64,000 nt of DNA. Source: Gordionus sp. m RMFG-2023. Lineage: Eukaryota > Nematomorpha > Gordioida > Chordodea > Parachordodidae. Where the stretch lies: contig NC_088778.1 of NCBI RefSeq assembly GCF_954871325.1, forward strand, positions 17,883,666-17,947,665, read 5' to 3'. The position numbers were made by a program, and so were the translations under genes. Of the stretch, positions 34,001 through 41,072 are shown in pieces; position 1 is the stretch's first letter, and every line of letters starts with the position of its first letter. A model generated the notes under the pieces. The model ran no database searches, was not told where the DNA came from, and saw only the letters and a list, made by a program, of their open reading frames with translations.

Positions 34001-36116
34001 AGTATATGCTCAAAATATCCATTTTTATAAATAACAGTTTTATAATTTTTATAAATTTAATATAATATTCTCAAAATATTAGCTTTTTACATGTATTTTT
34101 TAAATAAAAATTAAAAATCACAAATAGAATCTTTTATATTCAAAAATATTATTTGCACAAATTTTTTATAGTATCAATTTGTAATTAAATATCTGAATAA
34201 AATATGAAATATACTTATATCCGGGCCTTAAATTTTAAAATCAGGGCCGGGCCGTAAAAAATTTTTTAAAAAAATATCAGGGCCGGGCCTTAAATTTTTT
34301 AATCCGGGCCGGGCCGTAAAAAATTTTTTTAAAAAATATCCGGGCCGGGCCGTGCAAATGGTACCTCTGCAGGTCTCTGATTTTTATGGCCAATATTATG
34401 TGAATTGCCAATTTACCAATAAATGAAACATTAAGCATTTACATGTTATAAAACATTTTTAAAAGGAAATCTTTTACTGCCTTAAAATATAGTGGCAATC
34501 AATCTTTAATTTAGTTATATACATAATTCATTATTGAAACTAGTTTAGTTTTTGATTAATTTTAAATCCTAAAAAGGTAAAAATGGTGCTTTACATTTTG
34601 AACCATAAATATTTTGGGTAATATACATAAGTTTCAACTTCAAATTTCATTCTTAAATAAAAACTTTTAATCTTCATACAAATTTTTATTGTAATTAAAA
34701 TGGTTCAAAAAATACCTTATTATATTGATTTGACATGGCATGACCCATATAGTTTGGAAACAAGTTATATAATATTACATATATTAAATTCATAAAAACA
34801 AGATAATTTACATTCATTATGTTTCTTTCTATTGAAAAGAAAAAAACAATTTTTTAGATAATTAATGAGATTCACTTTTTTTATAATCAAAATTTAATTT
34901 TATGGGTTAAATATTAATCACATGGAATTTATTCTGATAAACCTAGTTTCAAATGCAATTTTAGGGCATGTAATTAGAACCAAGAATGGAACTTTTTATC
35001 CTGGTTTTTCAAATAAACAAGTATAAATATCGAAATCCAGACAACTTTTACAAAATATTTTTAGAGCCTTGGCCTGAATTTCACAAAAAAATTGTTTTAA
35101 GCTTAGAATTGGGAAAATTTATACCTTTTTCATTCACATAAAATTATTAGGGCCAAGCTAGACAGCTTGCATAAAATTATTTTACAGGACAGTTGAAAAC
35201 TCTTTTCAAACATTTATATGAAATAGTTCAGACTATACCATAACCTCTAATCTAGAAAGCATATTTGCCTTTTAAATGCCATATTATATTATACACTTTT
35301 AAATGTCATAGTATATCAGCATATTTCTAGATGAAACATGTGTTTCAACAAGATGAAGCTCCATTATTAAGAATTCAACTTAAAATGGTATCTAATACAA
35401 GGATACTGTTGTAAAATGCAGCATAATATCCTGATTAACTAATTAATTAAAACGTTAAGGTATATCATGAAAAAACAAGAAAATGCTGCCCTATTATAAA
35501 AGTGATGCTTCAAAAATATATAGGTTACATGGATTTTTATTATCCAGGAATTATGTGGAAATCTTATAAATTCAATGCAGGATGAACAGAATTATGAATA
35601 ATTAATATACAATGCTATTATATTAATCAATAAAAATTTAATAACATCTTATATAATCTATGTAGAATTTTTAAAAAAAACACTTCTTTAAATTAAGTAG
35701 CTTTATTTTTATTGTCATGTTCATTTGAACCATGATATCTAGATTTTACCTTTAAATATTGATGTTATATCTTCATGAATTCCAGCAAATATACTAACAT
35801 GGCCTGGGCGAGATTCTGTAGGAACATGGGTTAAAGAAACTCCACATAATCCTTCCTTCATACATATATTTCTAGAACTAAGTTAATATAACTTAATTAT
35901 AACATACTTAAGGAATTGTGTAGAATTCATAGATGTTTCATTATATAATGTGGCACTTCTAAGGCCATCTGCCACAATTAATATTAATCTTTTACAAATG
36001 GGAGATTTTATAAAATTTATTGGTTTTAGATTATTGATATATGGAGATTTTATATACAGATCAAATATTGAGATTATAAATATAGCATGAATTACCATTA
36101 AGATGAGATAATTCAT
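8369..36116 (-). CDS. PIGN: GPI ethanolamine phosphate transferase 1, complete spliced gene
   Basis: Adds ethanolamine phosphate to the first mannose of GPI precursors in the ER membrane. Seven exons (minus strand, 5' to 3'): 36116-35908, 35877-35750, 26610-26512, 25729-25495, 11745-11522, 10357-10105, 10052-8369. They sum to 2832 nt, giving 943 residues plus stop; family members are about 920-930. Every donor is GT, every acceptor AG, and phases (2,1,1,2,1,2) agree at all six junctions, with no internal stop, so the gene looks functional. Signature blocks appear in order: [69 protein letters not shown] and GSWLDIG. Introns are 30, 9139, 782, 13749, 1164 and 52 nt; the two largest are full of transposons. 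The start is the first Met, before the N-terminal membrane anchor. Confidence 0.95.
10105..11745 (-). CDS. PIGN: PIGN exons 5-6: metal-binding end of catalytic domain
   Basis: Exon 5 (11745-11522) begins [15 protein letters not shown] and contains [15 protein letters not shown], the metal-ligand block of this alkaline-phosphatase-superfamily enzyme. Exon 6 (10357-10105) contains [16 protein letters not shown] and [16 protein letters not shown]. They are separated by a 1164-nt intron containing a MITE (10493-10752). Confidence 0.93.
10493..10752. mobile_element. MITE, GATCTGCATCGGGCC family
   Basis: The ends read TAGAGATCTGCCGGGC and, reversed, TAGTGATCTGCATCGGG. It shares terminal and internal sequence with copies at 14340-14560 and 57118-57480 (for example an ATAAATATAGAAATTA tract and a TTGATAAATTTAGAT tract). 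Non-coding; it lies in PIGN intron 5. Confidence 0.6.
11746..12096. other. Start of giant PIGN intron 4; possible hAT end
   Basis: CAGGGTTGCCAGATTTTTCC at 11843 looks like a hAT terminus of the CAGGGTTG type, but no partner end was found nearby. Confidence 0.35.
12097..12364. repeat. Degenerate TTCGCG-rich tandem-like array
   Basis: About 15 occurrences of TTCGC, TTGCG, TCGCG or GCGATAA-like words are spread at short intervals, for example TTTCGCGGTAATGCGCTCGC and TTCGCGATAATGG-like units. It reads as a decayed short tandem repeat with a loose unit of about 12-24 bp. Overlapping open frames on both strands are a by-product of the repeat and are not called as genes. Confidence 0.55.
13080..13970 (+). 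mobile_element. hAT relic, plus strand
   Basis: The frame at 13253-13525 contains [19 protein letters not shown], like the N-terminal half of BED-type hAT transposases. Downstream, near 13795-13900, a weak trace of a hAT C-terminal region ([18 protein letters not shown]) is visible. Stops and gaps are frequent; this is an eroded copy. No termini were identified. Confidence 0.5.
14340..14560. mobile_element. MITE copy, GATCTGCATCGGGCC family
   Basis: Begins TTGATCTGTATCGGGCC and continues with GGCCCGAAATTT and ATTTAAATATAGAAATTA, as in the copies at 10493 and 57118. The right end is lost or very diverged. Confidence 0.55.
14565..14775. repeat. Degenerate tandem repeat, GGAAAATAATTCCCC units
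   Basis: Roughly ten degenerate units of about 18-21 bp built on CCCCGGAAAATAATT run through this stretch. The core GGAAAATAATTCC is close to self-complementary. Confidence 0.75.
15831..17016. mobile_element. Non-autonomous hAT with perfect 8-bp target duplication
   Basis: The left end is CAGGGCCATAGCCAGGAATT; the right end is TGGCTACGGCCCTG. Both sides carry TATATTCA (15823-15830 and 17017-17024). The minus-strand frame at 16034-16234 resembles a worn hAT C-terminal segment ([17 protein letters not shown]). G-runs at 15880, 16912 and 16981 lie near the ends. An internal near-duplicate of about 75 bp (about 16760-16830 and 16828-16900) is present. It sits inside an older MULE. Confidence 0.85.
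17025..18010 (+). mobile_element. MULE relic (FLYWCH-type), rearranged
   Basis: On the plus strand, 17110-17690 shows MULE signatures in order: [18 protein letters not shown], then [11 protein letters not shown], then [14 protein letters not shown] (the usual pattern is ...WFMDGTFKVAP with the first catalytic Asp), then [11 protein letters not shown]. The next expected block, [20 protein letters not shown], lies on the opposite strand at 17810-18010, so an internal piece is inverted. Several stops are present. The hAT at 15831-17016 is inserted at its left side. Confidence 0.7.
18251..19316. mobile_element. hAT-type element inserted in a hAT relic
   Basis: Ends are TAGAGGTCTGCATTGGGCGG and, reversed, CAGAGGTCTGCATTGGG. 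The flanks GCTCCAGC (18243-18250) and GCTCCACC (19317-19324) are a 7/8 match, as expected of an aged 8-bp duplication. The GC-rich subterminal motifs CGGGCGTGGGCGAGCGGG near 19270 contrast with the AT-rich interior. It contains the palindromic hAT terminus described at 18884-18938. The plus-strand frame 18067-18537 straddles its left border and is not a gene. Confidence 0.7.
18884..18938. repeat. Nested palindrome at a hAT terminus
   Basis: ATTTGACCTGTCAAAT and ATTTGACAGGTCAAAT are exact reverse complements flanking the palindrome CGGTCAATTGACCG; the unit ends in CACAACCCTG. A related end (CGGTCAATTAACCG...CCAACCCTG) occurs at 22775-22817. This looks like the hairpin-forming end of a CAGGGTTG-type hAT. 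Confidence 0.6.
19816..21934 (-). mobile_element. hAT relic (twin copy 1) with 8-bp target duplication
   Basis: The ends carry CGTACGCAGG (left) and, reversed, CATTGGCGTACC; the flanks are both CTCTAACT (19808-19815 and 21935-21942). The interior is homologous in reverse orientation to 48930-51165. The coding content (ZMYM1-like hAT transposase on the minus strand) is fragmented. A CAGAGACC-type MITE (20265-20616) is inserted. Located in PIGN intron 4. Confidence 0.85.
20265..20616. mobile_element. MITE of the CAGAGACC hAT family
   Basis: Ends are CAGAGACCTGCAGGCCCGGC and GGTACCTCTGCAGGGCTCTG, matching the full-length hAT at 30743-34379. The interior consists largely of GC-rich GGGCCGGGCC-like blocks separated by A/T runs. 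No transposase remains. Flanking target duplications are no longer clear. Confidence 0.8.
22040..22690. repeat. Two-copy tandem duplication, period about 310 bp
   Basis: ACCAATTATTT at 22071 and 22381 begins two collinear copies sharing AATAAACCGTGAC and CTTTTGTTTTCGAT. The copies differ by many small changes. Function unknown; it lies in PIGN intron 4 and runs up to a hAT end at 22817. Confidence 0.8.
22735..22817. mobile_element. hAT terminus, CAGGGTTGGCATG type
   Basis: The sequence ends GACATGCCAACCCTG, the reverse of a CAGGGTTG hAT end, with the inner motif CGGTCAATTAACCG. The body of the element is not resolved; it may include the preceding tandem duplication. Confidence 0.45.
23356..24171 (-). 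mobile_element. hAT relic with GGTTCGG subterminal repeats
   Basis: Both ends are rich in CGGTTCGG and GGTTCAGGTTCGG motifs (23385-23490 and 24070-24160), and the ends CCAAAGATCCAAACCG and CGGTTATCCCTGG are loosely inverted. The minus strand near 23720-23840 reads [20 protein letters not shown], the hAT C-terminal dimerisation motif. The rest of the transposase is gone. Confidence 0.75.
24542..24814. mobile_element. MITE of the CAGAGACC hAT family
   Basis: Begins CAGAGACCTACAGAGGTACC and ends GCAGAGGTTTCTC. The flanks GTAAATAT (24534-24541 and 24815-24822) are identical 8-bp duplications. Inside are GGCCTGG and GACCCAGCCC blocks related to the family's GC-rich repeats. Confidence 0.75.
25495..26610 (-). 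CDS. PIGN: PIGN exons 3-4: catalytic domain middle
   Basis: Exon 3 (26610-26512, 99 nt) encodes [20 protein letters not shown] followed by [13 protein letters not shown]. Exon 4 (25729-25495) encodes [16 protein letters not shown] and [16 protein letters not shown], then NKPRSK at the junction to exon 5. A 782-nt intron separates them and includes an 88-bp tandem duplication (25883-26060). These small exons are too short for simple ORF calls but match the PIGN family block for block and keep phase 1 at both junctions of exon 3. Confidence 0.93.
25883..26060. repeat. 88-bp tandem duplication in PIGN intron 3
   Basis: Two nearly identical copies, each containing GTCAGTTGTTAGACTTAGAT and ACGAAATTAAATCTG, with a period of 88 bp. 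Confidence 0.9.
26691..27309. mobile_element. Solo end of a GGGCCATTCCAT TIR element
   Basis: GGGCCATTCCATGTCAAATC followed by CTGCCGACCCC matches the outer end of the element closing at 30231. The remainder to about 27300 contains no recognised coding sequence. It may be an older relative or a displaced arm of the composite element that follows. Confidence 0.45.
27310..30231 (-). mobile_element. TIR element with long inverted repeats, superfamily unresolved
   Basis: About 27310-27950 and 29450-30231 are inverted copies over roughly 650-770 bp (shared blocks: GGTAAGCAAAGAAAGGTTAG, GATATTAGGGTT, GATTATTCATCTT, ATGCACAAGAT). The right end reads, in reverse, GGGCCATTCCATATTAAATG. Between the arms is a minus-strand transposase-like gene (28061-29230). 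The left outer end is diverged. The element lies in PIGN intron 2. Confidence 0.8.
28061..29230 (-). CDS. Transposase-like protein of the long-TIR element (broken)
   Basis: Minus-strand pieces follow in order: [80 protein letters not shown] with [15 protein letters not shown]; and a C-terminal part (28061-28342) with [14 protein letters not shown] and [15 protein letters not shown]. From memory, this layout matches an uncharacterised repeated protein family of invertebrates such as aphids and Hydra. The Asp residues in CDFSEN and FSDG could belong to a DDE-like site, which is inference. There is a stop in place of the expected Trp after FGVQAE and at least one further frame break near 29065, so this copy is inactive. 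Confidence 0.7.
30743..34379 (+). mobile_element. Whole-looking hAT transposon, 3637 bp, CAGAGACCTGCA ends
   Basis: Terminal inverted repeats CAGAGACCTGCAAGCCCGGC and, reversed, CAGAGACCTGCAGAGGTACC. Both flanks are ATTTTTAT (30735-30742, 34380-34387), an exact 8-bp duplication. GC-rich GGGCCGGGCC repeats fill the subterminal 150 bp on both sides (30755-30915, 34218-34355). One uninterrupted transposase frame lies inside. Identical target duplications and the intact frame point to a recent insertion. It provides the reference for at least three derived MITEs or fragments in the window. Confidence 0.95.
31742..33550 (+). CDS. hAT transposase, 602 aa, apparently intact
   Basis: DNA transposase of the hAT superfamily; it would bind the element ends and excise and insert it. 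Visible features: a BED zinc finger at about residues 31-74 (W31, C51, C54, H68, H72); the first catalytic Asp in [10 protein letters not shown] (D189); the second in FVTDQGKN (D260), followed by a CSCH motif (277-280); an RW motif in VRWNSKYNM; and the third acid in SASCERNFS (E570) within the C-terminal dimerisation region. The spacing is close to that known for Hermes (D180, D248, E572). Length is normal for the family, and the frame has no stops and a good ATG in A-rich context. The rest of the element upstream (30916-31741) and downstream (33551-34217) is AT-rich with short tandem units near 33840-34080. Confidence 0.95.
   Translation: MAQNTKDIIDKIKNNIYSFKNTNNTLKSEIWSKFKIIIDNNNKKNIGYVQCINCSNLLSYNYNHGTSHLKRHKCDGKSMKINKFFFTPEKPTYKCNMKYLKQKFIDHSLTLCAKDIRPFEMIAENGFLEFSQALVDVGATYGKIDINSLISHPTTLSRHLKEKCNKIRSILVDTIAPVIKNRFMAASTDIWCDDHKKNSFITVNMHYISDDWKLVKRNLFTAKFKEVSKTSQVVKDELLKNFHNFSFNNNDFINIIFVTDQGKNIIKALELNERLNCSCHLLNTILRNSFNSKYLESNAPLIKSTIDNTKILVGHLKQSNKCQHLKALYQDIEVRWNSKYNMLNSVYSQNEEIKKVLLEHGGSEKYYIIDFPILQDLVNILENFNRAIVELQSDSCTLFKVVIWYYELLEVCNTFQSEKREIKLILLNIKHFLIEKFVLHKYHFISLFLCPKFKQLRMLSGTDRKMAENYIKDYIKSQEAQEVNEIPSTSQITTVVKQTESFYDKWGDGNSGNISIPDDEYYNYINKKTDEIFKVDNLLEWWASHQSEFPILAKLAKRVLAIPASSASCERNFSTTGRILEERRSNLQPEKVDMLLFLHDNL
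34746..35749. other. End of PIGN intron 2, nothing recognised
   Basis: AT-rich intron sequence without recognised exon or transposon end up to the exon 2 donor at 35749. Confidence 0.5.
35750..36116 (-). CDS. PIGN: PIGN exons 1-2: membrane anchor and catalytic start
   Basis: Exon 1 (36116-35908) encodes an N-terminal hydrophobic segment ([18 protein letters not shown]) and [12 protein letters not shown], with the first metal-binding Asp. Exon 2 (35877-35750) encodes [20 protein letters not shown], which holds the family's nucleophile region. The intron between them (35878-35907) is only 30 nt, from GTATGT to TTAG. Confidence 0.95.
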
Positions 36117-36361
36117 TTAAAATTTTTTTTTTCATTCATTCATTACATACCTACTATGGGTTGAATTATTGATAATGCAGTCCATTGATGCAGTCATGAT
36201 TTACATGATACGTGATTTATAGCGCTTATGTCTTCTATCTTTAAAGATTGAACAGAGCTTCGCTCGGTATTCCTCATTTCCATCTAACTGAACTAAATAA
36301 AGAGCCCTATATATGTTTGTGGGCAATCCGCACGTACAACAGTCAGAGAACTGTTATTTAA
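36117..36361 (-). promoter_or_regulatory. Probable PIGN 5' flank, truncated by a MULE
   Basis: This 245-bp stretch between the PIGN ATG and the MULE target duplication is the only original upstream sequence adjacent to the gene. No TATA box or other motif can be assigned. The 36352-36361 copy of TGTTATTTAA is the left MULE target duplication. Confidence 0.4.
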
Positions 36362-36829
36362 GGGAGATGATAGACTTACGCCAAATGGCTTATTAGCAAG
36401 AAATAAAAGTTATATTTTTTCTTATTTATACGCATTTTCCGAATCGATAAAAAAGTTAAGAAAATTTAACGAATTATTTAAAATTTGTATTTATAATAAA
36501 ATGGATGTGTAAATAATATCGTGAACGAAATTTAGTAAACTATAAAGCAATATGAATTAAAATACATAAATCTTTATATATCAAATTTTAGAATGTCACC
36601 AAAAAGTACTACCATAGTAATACCTTACTTATTTCCCAATATTTAGTTGACTCAAAAATAGTTCATCCCAAAGGTAAATTGTTGATATAAACAAATTTAT
36701 AAACGTATTTAATAGATTTAAAAACTCTTCTTTTAAATATGAAAGAAGGAGATATATTTTTATCCTATAAAGATTTACAAGATGTTATAAAGCATAAAAA
36801 TTTAAATTACATAAATCTTAAGATGGCTA

Positions 36830-37310
36830 TGAATTAGGAAATTTAGAGTGATTGAGAAAAGAATAAATCTTACCTTGTGATGACTTATTCTATAAAATTG
36901 ACACACAACAATCCCTAGCAAGCTTCAAATTTACAAACAATTACACATTTTTTTTATTAAATTTATAAATTATATTGTATGTCTTATTTTAATGGTTACT
37001 TGGAAACATTAAAGTTCTTACCTTGTGATGACTTATTCTATAAAATTGACACACAACAATCCTTAACAAGCTTCAAATCTACAAACAATTGCTCATTTTT
37101 TATATAATATTTTTATTGAATTTATATTGAAATTTATAAATTATATTGTATGTCTTATTTTAAAGGTTACTTGGAAACATTAAAGATACCTTGTGATTCT
37201 ATAAAATTGACACACAAAACAATCCCTAGCAAGCTTCAAATTTACAAACAATTACTCAATTTTTATATAAATTTTTTTATTGAATTTGTTAAAATTTATA
37301 AATTATATCT
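36830..37310. repeat. Three-copy tandem repeat inside the MULE
   Basis: Copies of about 145-170 bp contain TACCTTGTGATGACTTATTC, GACACACAACAATCC and AAGCTTCAAAT; they start near 36870, 37018 and 37188. Confidence 0.85.
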
Positions 37311-37683
37311 TTTGATATTATTTTTTTAAATAGAGTTTAAAAAATAAATTTCTCTTAATGAGCCCCCATAATGTTCTTAATTAATTTACCTAGATTAATT
37401 TAATTTTAAAAATTTTATGATTTGACATTTTTATTCATTTTATAAATGATTGTAATAACTTCAATAATATATTTCAATTTAATGAATAAAATTGAGTATT
37501 TAATAATATATTTCGTGTATAAATTTTAATACTATATTTAATTGCGTCATTTAATACTATATTTCGATTTTACCCTTCACTAGAAATGTTAAAAATCACT
37601 TAAACTTCAAAGGTGGGGTCTATTTTATCCCTAATACAAAATTAATAAAAATTTTTAGATTTAAATAAAAAATTAAATTTGTA

Positions 37684-38009
37684 GGCAAAATTCTCCTAAA
37701 AATAACTTAAATATTTTACCACAAAAAAAATTAAATTTGTATGCAAAATCTCCTAAAAATAACTTAAATATTTTACCACAAAAAAAATTGAATTTGTATG
37801 CAAAATCTCCTAAAAATAACTTAAATATTTTACCACAAAAAAAATAAATTTGTAGACAAAATTCTCCAAAGAATAACTTAAATATTTTACCACAAAAAAT
37901 TAAATTTAGTATGCAAAATTCTCCTAAATATAACTTATATATTTTACCATAAAAAATTTAAAAAAAAACCATAAATATAAAAATAATATACCCCCCCCCC
38001 CCCCCCCCC
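37684..38009. repeat. 57-bp tandem repeat and a 19-C run inside the MULE
   Basis: Five units of about 57 bp contain TCTCCTAAAAATAACTTAAA and TATTTTACCACAAAAAA; the array is followed by a run of 19 C residues (37991-38009). Confidence 0.9.
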
Positions 38010-38180
38010 GAGAGTGTTAACACTTTATTAAAACTTATTTTTTATTTAAAAAAATGATATTCATGTTATTTATTAAATTTTTTATATAGTCATTTTTGAG
38101 TTGATGATTTTAAAAAATAAGATTAATTCAGATTTTAAAAAAATCTCCAAATTTATTTTTAGAATGTGGGAAAAATTGTA

Positions 38181-40837
38181 GGGGAGACCGGGGATAGTGT
38201 GTTCCCGGGGTAGGTATTTCCTTCTCAAATAATTTAAAAGTTAATAAAGTTTAAGATTTGTAATTTAAGCCAAATATGTATTATAATAAGGTGCTTAAGT
38301 AGATCCAAAATTGTTTCGGACAAAATTGCTCATGAAAAATTTTAAATGCAAATTTAAGTTTCAACATACCCAAAGTAACTTTTTTAAATTTTACATTTTC
38401 ACGAATAACTTTTTTTATAAAAGTTGTTCAGACTTAATATAAATTCTAAATGATAAAAAAATCTCCATTTTATCATATATAAAAATATTGACAATCATTA
38501 TGTTATTTTAATATTCTAAATTTAATTTTTAAATGATCCTGTGGACCTGGGGAAGGTATTAGCGGGGTGCGTCTTTTCCTTTTACATACATTCATTAAAA
38601 TATTGGTTCTGATTTTGTAAAATGGTTCGAACATATATTAGAAAAACTAACAAAGAAAATAATGATAATCAAAAGGCAAGTATTCTTCAAATGCTGAAAT
38701 ATAAGATACCTTTGACAGTTATAACCATGAATACGAATTTAAGTTATGGGAGGTATATTTATATATTTAAATTAGTATATATTTAAGAAACTAAGCATTA
38801 AGAGGTATAATAAATTGTTCAAAAGAAATGAAGATTTTCAAGAGCGATATCTTTACAGATCAGTATTTTCTCCTATTCAAGAAGCTAAATTAACAGATTA
38901 TTTAATTAAAGGATCAAGATTATTTTCAGGATTATGCCCTAATCAAGTATTTTAATCCTTTGTTATATCATATATCTCTGTAAAATGATTTTTTTTATAA
39001 TCTTTAAATTTATGCCATGGTATTTCTTTAGTTAAATAATAATAAACTTGAGAAAATTTTTTTAAATTATTTACATTATATGTTAATGAAACATCTTTAT
39101 TAATTTTAAAATACTTTAAAGTAAGAATTTAACTTATACATTAGAATGATATTTATTTAAGTGTGTATGATATATATGTAAATAAAATGATGCTGCCATG
39201 TATATATATTAATTTTAAAATGATGCTGCCATGTATTAATATTAATTTTAAAATGATTTATTCAATGTAGCATTATATATATTATATCATGCATTAAATC
39301 ATATCTTACCTATATATTAAAGATTTAATTATGTGTGTATGATATATATTTAAAATAAAATGATGCTGCCATGTATATTAATTTTAAAATGATTTATTCA
39401 TTGATTTAGCATTAAATTATATCATGCATTAAAACATATTTTGGTTCTTACCTATACATTAGAGGTTTAATTATGTATGATATATTTTATTATATTAATT
39501 ATTAAATAAATTCAGAATAAAACTTAAGAATTAGGATTTTAATTAGATTGCCTTAATATATAAATAATTTAATATCTTATGTTTAAATTTAGGTTAGAGT
39601 TTTAGCTTATCAAATGGCCATGAGGTATAGTTTACAAGTACCAAAATCTTGTGAAATAGCTCAATCAGCTGGTGAAGACTGGGTTGGAGCATTTATTAAA
39701 AGAAATCCAACCATTTCTTTGAGAACATCAGAGGCTACAAGTATAGCCAGGGCTACCAATTTTAATATGAAAATGCTTGATTTATTTTTTAATTATTTGA
39801 CTGTCACAAGGGAAAATAACTTTCTACCATGTGATATATATAATATGGATGAAACTGGTTAATTAAAATATAAATGATAGCAAATCTTTAATATTTTCAT
39901 AGGATTAACAACAGTTCAACGGCCTAATAAAGTTATTGCAAGGAAAGGCGAAAAACAGGTTGTGGCAATTACTACATCAGAATGTGGTACACTTATGACC
40001 TTGGCAATTGCTGTCAATGCTCTAGGAAATTCTATTCCACCTATGTTTATATATCCCAGGAAAAAATTTTATGATCATTATTTAAGAGATGGCCCTGTAG
40101 GATGCATTGGCGTGTCTAATGGTTCTGGGTGGATGCTGGCTGAAGATTTTATATATTTTTAAAATCATTTTATAAAATACACTAATCCCAGTCAAGATAA
40201 AAAAGTTTTGCTTATATTAGATAATCATAAATCTCACCAATCTATTGAAGTCATTGAGCTGTGCTCTGACAGTGGTATAGTTCTATTGACTCTCCCTCCC
40301 CTCTTCACCTTACAAAAAAATAGCCAGATCTAGGGCTAATAATCTGAAAAAAAAATCAAACCAATAATAAAAAAAGTTTAAATATGAATGCTGGCAAAAA
40401 AGAATTTTGTTTAGTGTGCCACAAAAACTATCAAACTCACCACCATAATGAAGATTGGATTGTCATTTATGGGCACATGGATCATGTTGTGATTTTAATC
40501 CATTTTTTATATGTAATAAATGTGTTGTATGTTAATATTATATGTTTGTTATGATTTTTATATGAAAATAATGAATAAAATGCTTAGAAAATGATAGTCT
40601 AAAACATGCCCCACAAAAGGATAATACATCCCCCGTCTCTTTTTCATGACTCAAAAATTTTCATTTTTTTTAAATTTAAATTTAAAAAAATATATAATAT
40701 TTTTTTATTAGATATTAATTTCTACCGTAGATAATTATATAAAGAATAAAATAACATCAAAATTATTTTGATAAATTATTTCTCCTCCTTTTCACAGCCT
40801 CTCAATTTTTTATGGACAATATAACCCCGGTCTCCCC
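38181..40837 (+). mobile_element. pogo/Tigger-like transposon with TA target duplication
   Basis: Terminal inverted repeats begin GGGGAGACCGGGG at both ends, each flanked by TA (38179-38180, 40838-40839), as expected of the Tc1-mariner-pogo group. The 2657-bp element carries a spliced DDE transposase on the plus strand. It is inserted in the MULE and so is younger than it. Confidence 0.92.
38622..40550 (+). CDS. pogo-like DDE transposase (spliced, damaged)
   Basis: Cut-and-paste transposase. Exons read in order: MVRTYIRKTNKENNDNQKAS (38622 on, the pipsqueak-type DNA-binding start), RYNKLFKRNEDFQERY with LIKGSRLFSGLCPNQV (about 38800-38950), VRVLAYQMAMRYSLQV to CDIYNMDETG (about 39596-39859), then after a 42-nt intron LTTVQRPNKVIARKGEKQVV. 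MDETG and LILDNHKSH hold two of the catalytic acids. A TAA interrupts between EDFIYF and NHFIKY, and the third-acid region after LLTLPP is disrupted. A C-terminal Cys/His cluster (FCLVCHKNYQTHH) recalls the PHD-like finger of invertebrate pogo relatives but is frameshifted. Inactive by these changes. Confidence 0.85.
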
Positions 40838-41072
40838 TATTAGCAATACAAATTAATCAAAGTAAAATAATAATTGGGATGATTATATGGTGTTGGTGTT
40901 GTAATGAAATGTATATAAAAATGGTATGATTAAAAAAGATATCTTTGTAGTCTTTATATCTATTTATAATATGTTAAAATAGAATAAATAAAAAAAAATA
41001 TGCATAAAAATAAGACAAATACAATCAACTAAAATACTTTTGGTAAAAAATATAAAATATCAACATTTGTAA

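Larger units (their letters stand above)
30240..34745. mobile_element. Second TIR element (arms only), split by a hAT
   Basis: About 30265-30735 and 34388-34700 are inverted copies (shared: TATGAAGATTA, ATTACCTTTTT, AAAACTAAA tracts). The right end reads, in reverse, GGGTCATGCCATGTCAAAT, close to the GGGCCATTCCATGTCAAAT end at 26691. The hAT at 30743-34379 sits between the arms. The left end abuts the previous element; the two may be nested, since a GGTCATTTCAAATC motif at 27300 could be the true left end. Confidence 0.55.
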
